Below are positions 28,130-34,757 of a DNA stretch of 64,000 bases, one piece after another. Position numbers and translations under genes: made by a program. The stretch spans positions 496,001-560,000 of the forward strand of contig NZ_CP090953.1 of the NCBI RefSeq assembly GCF_021513175.1, given 5' to 3'. Numbering within the stretch: position 1 is the first letter of the stretch; the number at the start of each line of letters is the position of its first letter. Source of the stretch: Sphingomonas sp. S2-65. Lineage in GTDB: Bacteria > Pseudomonadota > Alphaproteobacteria > Sphingomonadales > Sphingomonadaceae. Below the pieces are notes generated by a model. It did not search any database and was not told where the DNA came from. It saw nothing but the letters and a program-made list of their open reading frames with translations.

Positions 28130-29290
28130 TCAGGCGAACAGCGACCAGAGGCCGTTCCAGGCCCGGCGGAAGAAACCGGCTTCGGTCACTTCCTTCTCCG
28201 CGACCAGCGGCAGCGTCTGGGTGGGCATTCCGGGAGTCTCGACCACCAGATCGGCGATGTGGGCACCGGCCTTGATCGGCGCCTTGACCGGGCCCTGATA
28301 GACGATCTTGCCCTGCATCTGCGGAGACGTGCCGGCTGGGACGGTGGCGTTCAAGTCGCGCGGCGCTATAACGCCTACCTGCATATCGCTGCCGCCCTGG
28401 ACCTCGACATCGCCGATCTTGCGGCCCTTGGCAGCGATCGGCCGGGCCTTCCACGAGCGGAAGCCCCAGTTCATGAAGCGAACCGACTCATCGGCACGTC
28501 CGCTATAGCTGTCGAGCCCGGCGACGACCATGACGAGGCGACGACCGCCCTGCTCGGCCGAACCGGTGAAACCATAGCCGGCTTCGTCGGTGTGGCCGGT
28601 CTTGAGGCCATCCGCGCCCTCGACGCGGCCGAGCAACGGATCCCGGTTGCCCTGGCTGATCGCCGCACCGGCACCCAGCGTCTTGCCCCAGGTGAAGCTC
28701 GGCAGCGAATAGAACTGCTTGTAAAGGTCCGGGTGCTCCTTGATCGTCGCGGAGGCGAGATGGGCAAGGTCGCGCGCGGTGACATAGGTGCGGCCTTCGT
28801 CCGGCCAGCCGTTGGAATTCCCGAAGTGGCTGTTGGCGAGGCCGATACGCTGCGCCTGCTGGTTCATGAGGTTGGCGAACGCCTCTTCGGTGCCGGCAAT
28901 ACCCTCGGCCAGCACGACGCAGGCGTCGTTACCCGACAGCGTCACGATCCCCTTGAGCAGATCGGAAACGGTCGGCTTCTCCCCGACCGCCAGGAACATC
29001 GTCGAGCCCTGCGAATGCCACTTCTTCCAAGTCTCTGGACGGACTTCGATCTGCTGGTCGAGCTTGATCTCGCCCTTCTTGATCAGGTCGAACGCGACAT
29101 AGACCGTCATCATCTTGGCCATGGAGGCCGGAGGAATGCGGCGGTCGGCATCCTTGGCGTAGAGCACGGCACCGGAGGACAGGTCCTCCATGTACGCGAT
29201 CGGTGCAGGCGTGTCGAAGGGCGGGTTCGCGGCTGTTGTCGGGTAGGCGACAGCGAGTGCGAGGAGCGAGGCGGCGGCGAGCTTCTTCAT
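28130..29290 (-). CDS. dacC: D-alanyl-D-alanine carboxypeptidase (PBP5/6 family)
   Basis: Trims the terminal D-Ala of peptidoglycan stem peptides. 386 aa, signal peptide (cleavage near TTAANP), catalytic SMAK (S56-K59), SGN (119-121) and KTG in DGLKTGHTDE. A PBP5 C-terminal beta domain precedes a short amphipathic helix RRAWNGLWSLFA that holds the protein on the outer face of the inner membrane. It forms a wall-remodelling group with the RlpA-like and MltB-type genes upstream. The symbol is by family; dacA or dacF would fit equally. Confidence 0.92.
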   Translation of the reverse strand: MKKLAAASLLALAVAYPTTAANPPFDTPAPIAYMEDLSSGAVLYAKDADRRIPPASMAKMMTVYVAFDLIKKGEIKLDQQIEVRPETWKKWHSQGSTMFLAVGEKPTVSDLLKGIVTLSGNDACVVLAEGIAGTEEAFANLMNQQAQRIGLANSHFGNSNGWPDEGRTYVTARDLAHLASATIKEHPDLYKQFYSLPSFTWGKTLGAGAAISQGNRDPLLGRVEGADGLKTGHTDEAGYGFTGSAEQGGRRLVMVVAGLDSYSGRADESVRFMNWGFRSWKARPIAAKGRKIGDVEVQGGSDMQVGVIAPRDLNATVPAGTSPQMQGKIVYQGPVKAPIKAGAHIADLVVETPGMPTQTLPLVAEKEVTEAGFFRRAWNGLWSLFA

Positions 29291-29320
29291 GGGTGTACGG
29301 GTCCCCCCGGGGTACGAAAA

Positions 29321-30214
29321 CTAGTTGGCGGCGATGACGCGCGCGTCCTTGTGACCCGCGCGGGCGGCCCTGCCACGTGCCGCCTCGGCCTGCGCTTGCG
29401 TGGCGAAGGGACCGAGCTGCACGCGGTGGAGCCCTCCACCCTGCTTTACGAAGCCGCCCACCGATCGCGCAAGCGCTTGTGCATTGCCGGCGGAGGAAAG
29501 TGCGGCGACCTGCACGAGGTAGCGGCCTTTCGCGGCCAGGGGACGCGGCGTTGCCGGTGTTGGGCGCGGAGCGGCGGGTGATGGGCGCGCCGGGACGACC
29601 CCGCGGATCGGCGCTGCGGCGACGGCACCCGGCAGGCGCTTGCGAAGGGCGTTGAGAAGCACGGGCGGCGCATCGGCACGCGCGCCGGTCGCACTCCCTG
29701 TGCGAAGCGCGGCCATGTCGGCCGCGGACGGCGTCACGGTGCGCAGGCGCACAGGAATGCGCTGGCCCTCTGCGTAGCCCAGCTGAGTGGCAGCGCCCGC
29801 GGAAAGATCGATCGGATGATTCGCGCCCGCCGGCATCTGACCCGTGACGAGAACGAGGATCGTACGGCCCGTGTCCAGCGATGTCACCTCAAGCGCCGTG
29901 CCGGAAGGCAGGGAGCGATGCACCGCAACCGAAGCGGCATCCGCAGCCCCGCCGCCAGCCACCGCGCGAGAACCGGCAAAACCGACTTCATCATAGCGCA
30001 TTTCACCAGGACGAAGGCGGGAAGAGCCACTGGGTCCCTCTCCTGCCGGTGGCGCCAAGGCCGGGTCTCCATCCATGTTCGCAGGCGCGCCGCGTGGATA
30101 GTCTATTTCAGGAGTGCTCTGGCGCTCCGTGTTCCCCGTCGCGGCTTGCGCCATGCCATTGGTGGCAGTGACAAGCACGGCCACCAGGGTAGCGGCGTTA
30201 GCGTTCCACTTCAT
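29321..30214 (-). CDS. RlpA-like SPOR-domain protein with degenerate catalytic site
   Basis: 297 aa, signal peptide ending MAQA. A double-psi beta barrel lies at about res 95-165 (VAVHRSLPSGT to HPIDLSAGAATQLGY), followed by a Pro/Ala-rich linker and a C-terminal SPOR domain (about 228-297, beginning GRYLVQVAALSS) that binds denuded septal glycan. The RlpA lytic motif NDRGP is replaced by TGQMP, so the catalytic Asp appears lost, and glycan cleavage is doubtful. It overlaps the transglycosylase gene by 17 nt, so a partner role for that enzyme at the septum is likely. Confidence 0.8.
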   Translation of the reverse strand: MKWNANAATLVAVLVTATNGMAQAATGNTERQSTPEIDYPRGAPANMDGDPALAPPAGEGPSGSSRLRPGEMRYDEVGFAGSRAVAGGGAADAASVAVHRSLPSGTALEVTSLDTGRTILVLVTGQMPAGANHPIDLSAGAATQLGYAEGQRIPVRLRTVTPSAADMAALRTGSATGARADAPPVLLNALRKRLPGAVAAAPIRGVVPARPSPAAPRPTPATPRPLAAKGRYLVQVAALSSAGNAQALARSVGGFVKQGGGLHRVQLGPFATQAQAEAARGRAARAGHKDARVIAAN

Positions 30215-31241
30215 CGGCGAGCAGTCCTACCGACAGGGCGTAAAAGTTCGAGCAGTTATAATCGAGGATGACCCGGTAGTTGCCGGTAAGCAAGTACGCG
30301 GTGCTGCCAGGCCCATCGGGCTCGAGCAGAGTGGCCTGGACCGTGTCGGCGGGCCATCCCCTGCCCTGAGGTACGATGCCAAGTGCGCGCCACTCCGCCA
30401 TCGTCTTCCAGCGGCTGTGACGCTCGTGCACCCTGGGGCAGCGAGGGGACGCCGTGCGGTTGACGAGCGTCCCGCGATCGAGAGTGGATGGCACGGTGAC
30501 CGCAAATCCCCATGGCTGACCAGCGCGCCATCCGGCGTTGACGAAATAGGCCGCTATCGAGGTCAGGGTATCCGCCTCGCTGGACCAGATATCCGCCAGG
30601 CCGTCGCCGTCGCCGTCGCGAGCCAACCGAAGATAGACGCTCGGCAGAAACTGGGGGCCGCCGAAGGCGCCCGCCCAGCTCCCGACCAGCTTGGAGCGAG
30701 GCACCCCCCGGTCGATCATCTTCAGAGTCGCTGTGAACTCCGTGGAGAACAGCTCCCGGCGGCGGCCTTCATAGGCAAGACTGGCCAGCGCGCGAGGAAG
30801 ATCGAAGCCCCCCATGACTCGGCCGTAATTGGTCTCGTGCCCCCAGATCGCAACCATTATCGATTCAGGAACGCCGGTCTCCTGCTCGATGCGCGCGAGA
30901 CGGCTGCGCTGGCGCTGATACGCCACGCGACCCTGCGATATCCGCGCAGCATCGACATGCCGGAGGCGATAGGGGGCGAAGGGCGGGATCGGCGCGTCGG
31001 GGCCACTTTCCGGCTGCTGTCGGTCAAGCTCGACCACCCGCGGGTTGAAGGTGAGCATCGGGATCACCGAATCGATCGTGCGGCGCGTAACCCCCTGCGC
31101 TTCGGCCTGACGCGCGAGCGTCTGGAGATAGACCTGGAACCCCGCTTCGTCCTGGACCGGTGCCGGCGTGCTCGGCACGCTTGCCACCAGGCTCAGAGCC
31201 AAAGCCGAAGAACTGCCGAACGCGCCAAACCAACCCAACAT
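30198..31241 (-). CDS. MltB-type lytic murein transglycosylase
   Basis: Cleaves peptidoglycan to 1,6-anhydro products. 347 aa from the ATG at 31241; upstream in-frame starts at 31271 and 31346 exist, the last touching the tRNA gene. Catalytic Glu in WGHETNYGR. GAFGGPQFLPSVY forms the glycan groove. A calcium loop DGDGDGLADIW matches the EF-hand known in E. coli Slt35/MltB. A C-terminal domain contains two Cys (ASPRCPRV and LDYNCSNFY) that may pair. The N-terminal signal is weak in any start choice. Confidence 0.88.
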   Translation of the reverse strand: MLGWFGAFGSSSALALSLVASVPSTPAPVQDEAGFQVYLQTLARQAEAQGVTRRTIDSVIPMLTFNPRVVELDRQQPESGPDAPIPPFAPYRLRHVDAARISQGRVAYQRQRSRLARIEQETGVPESIMVAIWGHETNYGRVMGGFDLPRALASLAYEGRRRELFSTEFTATLKMIDRGVPRSKLVGSWAGAFGGPQFLPSVYLRLARDGDGDGLADIWSSEADTLTSIAAYFVNAGWRAGQPWGFAVTVPSTLDRGTLVNRTASPRCPRVHERHSRWKTMAEWRALGIVPQGRGWPADTVQATLLEPDGPGSTAYLLTGNYRVILDYNCSNFYALSVGLLADEVER

Positions 31242-31346
31242 GGCCGCGTGTGTGGCACACCATCCTGCCATGCCGAAACCCCTTGTGGCGCAGCCTGCCA
31301 ACAAATTGTGGCGGCGCGGCGCAGAAACGGCTAGCGGGACGGGCAA

Positions 31347-31436
31347 GGAGAGGTGGCCGAGTGGTTTAAGGCAGCGGTCTTGAAAACCGCCGTGGGTGGA
31401 AGCTCACCGTGGGTTCGAATCCCACCCCCTCCGCCA
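31347..31436 (+). tRNA. tRNA-Ser (UGA)
   Basis: 90 nt with encoded CCA. Anticodon loop CTTGAAA (anticodon TGA) in a GCGGT/ACCGC stem, a long class II variable arm and T arm GTGGG-TTCGAAT-CCCAC. The acceptor stem GGAGAGG pairs with CCCCTCC except at position 5-68, which is A opposite C. The rest is canonical. Confidence 0.95.
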
Positions 31437-31486
31437 CTATGCGCCCTTGGCGCAGATCCGACACACTGCCTCTCCTGCCGCAGCGC

Positions 31487-31645
31487 TCAGTTGCGAAACA
31501 GCGGGAACGGAAGCAGCGGCGCCTGCTGATCCGACCGAATGCGGTGCAACTTGCTGGCCCGCAACGACAGCTCCTGTGCATCGGCAAGGCTCTTGGTGCG
31601 CTGTGCAGAATCGTCCAGGTCCTGTGCCGACAATCGCTTGGCCAC
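31487..31645 (-). CDS. Candidate 52-aa protein, unknown
   Basis: Small reading frame with a GTG start at 31645 preceded by GGAG with 8-nt spacing. It codes for 52 residues that are charged and helix-prone (AKRLSAQDLDDSAQRTK, then SLADAQELSLRASKLHR), ending in a hydrophobic PLLPFPLFRN. The frame is closed by TAA just upstream. No family recognised. The flanking stretches 31437-31486 and 31646-31840 show no gene; the latter holds an imperfect TAGGA...TCCTA inverted repeat near 31706-31722. Confidence 0.4.
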   Translation of the reverse strand: MAKRLSAQDLDDSAQRTKSLADAQELSLRASKLHRIRSDQQAPLLPFPLFRN

Positions 31646-31840
31646 TTCGACTTCTCCGCGGTGTGGGATACCGTCTTAGCCCTCTGATATGACGAGGAAA
31701 TTACATAGGATATTACGTCCTACAAAGCGGGCGACCGGACGTGCCGCTTGACTAGCTACCCCAGCGGGCTAGTCGGCGGCATCTGCCTTCGCTTGCATCC
31801 TGCATGCGACCATCGGCACCCTCAATGCGTTGGACCCATC

Positions 31841-32224
31841 ATGCCGAAGACAGCCACCGAACTGATGCAGGATATCCTGTTTTCCGCTTTTCTCGATTCG
31901 GTGGACGCGTTGAAGGCGGGATCGAACGGCCTGCCGAACCTGCTGGTGCGCGAACTGAACGGCATTCACCGCAACACGACCTTTGCGGACCTTCCCAAGG
32001 AAGTGCAGGACGCGATCACCACCAATGTGCGCGGCGCGTTCACGAAGCTGCTGAAGGAAGGCTATTCGGTCGGTCTTGCCAGCGCCGCGCGTCCTGCGCC
32101 TGTTCAGCGCGTCGGCGAGGGGCGATCGCCGCCCCGAGATCGCCCCCGTCGCCCCGATGGGCCGAAGCCGCGACGGCCGGACGGCCCGAAGGGCCCGGGC
32201 AATCGCCCCAAACCGCGCGATTGA
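31841..32224 (+). CDS. Hypothetical protein with basic Pro/Gly-rich tail
   Basis: 127 aa. The N-terminal 85 residues look like a small helical domain (TATELMQDILFSAFLDSVDALK). The last 30 residues are basic and Pro/Gly-rich and repeat RRPDGPK twice, a nucleic-acid-binding style of tail. ATG at 31841; an earlier in-frame start at 31748 is not supported. No signal peptide. It precedes another small unknown gene by 13 nt, probably in the same transcript. Confidence 0.6.
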   Translation: MPKTATELMQDILFSAFLDSVDALKAGSNGLPNLLVRELNGIHRNTTFADLPKEVQDAITTNVRGAFTKLLKEGYSVGLASAARPAPVQRVGEGRSPPRDRPRRPDGPKPRRPDGPKGPGNRPKPRD

Positions 32225-32237
32225 ACGGCTGACTGCC

Positions 32238-32501
32238 GTGCAGCTCGACGATCAGATGGTGCGGTACTTCGGCACGGCCGACCTTGCACAGCTACCCCCC
32301 GCTGCTTTGCAAGCAGGGATCGAGCGGATGGGTGTCGAACTCGGTCTCGAAACCGATCGCGGGCGCAGGTTCGCGCTCTGGTCGTTGATGTTCATGCTGG
32401 GTGCCGCCCCTGCGCTTGATGTGGCGTTCGAGGATGCTGCTGATCGCGACGCCGCACGCGATTTCATGGAACTGGTCGAGAACACCGACGCACCCATGTG
32501 A
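32238..32501 (+). CDS. Hypothetical protein
   Basis: 87 aa from the GTG at 32238; an ATG at 32256 is an alternative. Acidic and probably helical (PPAALQAGIERMGVELGLE, then DAADRDAARDFMELVENTD). No motif recognised. It ends 7 bp from the convergent secreted-protein gene. Confidence 0.5.
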   Translation: MQLDDQMVRYFGTADLAQLPPAALQAGIERMGVELGLETDRGRRFALWSLMFMLGAAPALDVAFEDAADRDAARDFMELVENTDAPM

Positions 32502-32508
32502 GCAGTGG

Positions 32509-33018
32509 TTAGGACTTGGGCACCGCCTGCCACACGATGGCCGCTACGCCGCCGCCGCCGACACTGAAGGCAGGACTTTCCGCCTCACCGTCGATGCGCA
32601 GCGTCAGCATCGTGCCCAAGGCGCTGCGCCGGAAACGGGGTTTGCGGTAGTCGGAGAGCGTTTCGCGGACCGCATAGCGGCCGCCATCGCCTGCGGTGAT
32701 CTCACTCAACTTAAGGACCTGCGCCTGTTCGTCGTTATCGATGGCGGCCAGGTCATATCGCCGGGCCGACCTGTGGCTGATCGGCGCCGACACAATTGAG
32801 CGGATCCTAAGCGCTTCGAGCTTGCGGGTATCAACAGGGAGCGAGAAGCGCTCGAACGAGGGTTTGGCGGGCAGACCACGCCGCACGTCCGAAAGCGGAC
32901 CTGCGGAGCGGGCCATCAGACCGTTCGCCGACGCGACTTTGTCGCCCGGACGATCACCAGCCATAGCCGGCGATCCGAACGCCAGCGATACCGCACAGAC
33001 GAATATGCACTTGGTCAT
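32509..33018 (-). CDS. Hypothetical secreted protein
   Basis: 169 aa from the ATG at 33018, which has GAGGGG 7 nt upstream; an ATG at 33024 would sit directly on that site. Clear signal peptide (TKCIFVCAVSLAFGSPAMAG). The mature part has no recognised domain; it ends in a glycine-rich SVGGGGVAAIVWQAVPKS. Exported, function unknown. Confidence 0.6.
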   Translation of the reverse strand: MTKCIFVCAVSLAFGSPAMAGDRPGDKVASANGLMARSAGPLSDVRRGLPAKPSFERFSLPVDTRKLEALRIRSIVSAPISHRSARRYDLAAIDNDEQAQVLKLSEITAGDGGRYAVRETLSDYRKPRFRRSALGTMLTLRIDGEAESPAFSVGGGGVAAIVWQAVPKS

Positions 33019-33111
33019 CACCATTCCCCTCGGTGAGGATCTCGATGATGACCGAATTGCGGCGGTTACACAAGCATCCACACGCATCGCTAAGCGATCG
33101 CCGGAGAACAA

Positions 33112-33165
33112 GAAAAAACCCGCACCGTGCTCCGTCGATCGCCGACGCACGCACGATGCGGGTTT
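33112..33165 (-). terminator. Terminator downstream of rpmE
   Basis: On the minus strand, arms AACCCGCA-CGTGC and GCACG-TGCGGGTT (each with one bulged base) enclose a ~20-nt inner hairpin and are followed by a T-run. Closer to the rpmE stop, a perfect hairpin GGCTGCC-GT-GGCAGCC lies at 33180-33195. Confidence 0.75.
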
Positions 33166-33201
33166 CTGCAAACTGCAAAGGCTGCCGTGGCAGCCCGCAG
33201 A

Positions 33202-33432
33202 TTACTTCTTGCCGAGCGACAGACCGCCAAAGCGCTTGTTGAAGCGTGCGACCTGGCCACCCTGGTCGAGCATCTGGCCGCGGCCACCGATCCAGGCCGG
33301 GTGCGCCAAAGGATCGATGTCGAGCGTCATCAGATCGCCTTCCTTGCCCCAGGTCGAGCGCGTCTCGAACACAGTGCCGTCGGTCATCTGGACCTTGATC
33401 ATGTGGTAGTCGGGGTGCGTGTCGTTCTTCAC
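33202..33432 (-). CDS. rpmE: 50S ribosomal protein L31 (zinc-free form)
   Basis: 76 aa. [19 protein letters not shown] and the end [13 protein letters not shown] are typical L31. The zinc-binding cysteines of the C+ form are absent, so it does not store zinc. It stands alone, with its own terminator, next to the fabZ-skp-bamA cluster. Confidence 0.93.
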   Translation of the reverse strand: MKNDTHPDYHMIKVQMTDGTVFETRSTWGKEGDLMTLDIDPLAHPAWIGGRGQMLDQGGQVARFNKRFGGLSLGKK

Positions 33433-33534
33433 GTGTGAATTCCTTGATGAAGCCGCCGGTTTCCGACCGGCAGCGGACGCGGGCGGTTAGCAGAGAGCCG
33501 TCGCATGCGCAACCTGCCCCCGCCCCCGACTAGA

Positions 33535-34014
33535 TCACTTGGGAGGGTCGGCGATCATCGCGGTGAACTCGCACTCTGTGGCGAGATCACCTTCGACATA
33601 CGCTTTGCCAGCGAACTTGCAGACGCGCGCACGCTTCTGAACGAAGCTCACTTCGAGCCGAAGCAGCACGCCCGGCACGACCGGCTTGCGGAATTTCACG
33701 CCATCTATGGACATGAAATAGACAAGCTTTCCCGAACCCGAAAGCTGCAGGCTTTCCACCGCGAGCACCCCGGCCGCCTGGGCGAGCGCCTCCACCTGGA
33801 GGACGCCCGGCATGATCGGACGGCCAGGAAAATGGCCCTGGAAAAAGCCTTCGTTCATGCTGACGGCCTTGATCGCGACGATCCGCTCATCGAGGACGAG
33901 CTCCTCGACGCGATCCACCAGCAGCATGGGATAACGGTGCGGAAGCGCCGCCATGACCCGCTCTATGTCGAGCGGGCCGATGTTGGTGCCTCCGACAGTA
34001 TCCGTCTCGCTCAC
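33535..34014 (-). CDS. fabZ: 3-hydroxyacyl-ACP dehydratase FabZ
   Basis: Hot-dog-fold dehydratase of fatty acid synthesis, 159 aa. Catalytic H61 in [12 protein letters not shown] and E75 in VEALAQAAG, at the standard 14-residue spacing; N-terminal [13 protein letters not shown]. It is the last gene of the envelope cluster, overlapping skp by 4 nt (ATGA). Confidence 0.96.
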   Translation of the reverse strand: MSETDTVGGTNIGPLDIERVMAALPHRYPMLLVDRVEELVLDERIVAIKAVSMNEGFFQGHFPGRPIMPGVLQVEALAQAAGVLAVESLQLSGSGKLVYFMSIDGVKFRKPVVPGVLLRLEVSFVQKRARVCKFAGKAYVEGDLATECEFTAMIADPPK

Positions 34015-34757
34015 CGAGGCTCAGCCGGCTTCGGCGTGGCGGTTGCGGGAGCCGCTGGCGTACCGGCGGGACGCGCTGCTGCGCCCTGCTGCTGCGCCTG
34101 CTGATAGGCGCGGATCTGCGCGGCCTGGGCGATCTGCTGCTGGATCGCCAGGGTCTCACGCGAAGGCTGCCAGTTGGCGGGCGGCTGGATGCTCACGCTT
34201 GCGGTGGTCTTGTCGATTTCCGCGGTGATCGCGCTGCTGATGTCGGCCGAGTCAGGCGCGTACTGGAACACCTCGGGGGAGAGCACGACCGAGATCTTGC
34301 GGGCGTTGACGACGCGCATCATCGCCGGCTCGTACTGGCGCAGCACGGACTCGATGGCGAACAGCTCGGCGCGGGCGGCCGGATTGCTCAGGCGCGACAG
34401 ATCGTTCTGTGCGTTGGTCTGCGCGGTGCGGATCCGCTCGATCGCCGGGTTCTTCGCGGTCTGCGCCGCGGTCAGCTCAGCGTCGCTGACATTGCCGTCC
34501 TTGTTGGTGTCGAGCTGCGTGATCAGCGGCTTGATCTCGGTGTCGAGTGCCTGGCGACGCGTCTGCATCTGATCGAACGCCGACTTGTAGGTCGTCGAGA
34601 TCTGCTGGTGCGCCGCCGTCAGCGCCTTGGAATTGGCAACGACGAAGGTCGGGTTTGCCGAGGCGATGCCCGAAACCTGGGCCTGCGCCGGAGCGGCGAT
34701 CGCGAGCGTCGCCGGAGCGGCGAGCATCGCGGCAAGGATGCGCTTGTTGGTGATCAT
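34011..34757 (-). CDS. skp: Skp/OmpH-family periplasmic chaperone with an EF-hand loop
   Basis: 248 aa, signal peptide ending AQAQ. A coiled-coil body (res 40-190) fits Skp, which holds unfolded outer-membrane proteins for BamA. Residues 83-94, [12 protein letters not shown], make a complete 12-residue EF-hand calcium loop with D/N/D/S/E at positions 1, 3, 5, 9, 12 and Gly at 6; this is not part of the usual Skp. The C-terminal ~55 residues are Gln/Ala/Pro-rich. It overlaps bamA by one base and fabZ by four. Confidence 0.88.
   Translation of the reverse strand: MITNKRILAAMLAAPATLAIAAPAQAQVSGIASANPTFVVANSKALTAAHQQISTTYKSAFDQMQTRRQALDTEIKPLITQLDTNKDGNVSDAELTAAQTAKNPAIERIRTAQTNAQNDLSRLSNPAARAELFAIESVLRQYEPAMMRVVNARKISVVLSPEVFQYAPDSADISSAITAEIDKTTASVSIQPPANWQPSRETLAIQQQIAQAAQIRAYQQAQQQGAAARPAGTPAAPATATPKPAEPR

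Noticed and set aside
27512..29581. Plus-strand frame of 689 codons
   Set aside because: Antisense of holB and the carboxypeptidase gene, both with intact catalytic motifs.
31366..31587. Minus-strand 73-codon frame ending in GVGFEPTVSFHPRRFSRPLP
   Set aside because: It is the well-known false protein created by translating the antisense of tRNA-Ser; the tRNA explains the sequence.
31347..31840. tRNA-Ser 3' end as an integration (att) site
   Set aside because: No integrase gene and no duplicated tRNA 3' end seen downstream.
32150..32224. Short repeats coding for RRPDGPK as a possible repeat array or CRISPR
   Set aside because: Only two copies, in frame within a protein; no spacers. No CRISPR array is visible anywhere in the window.
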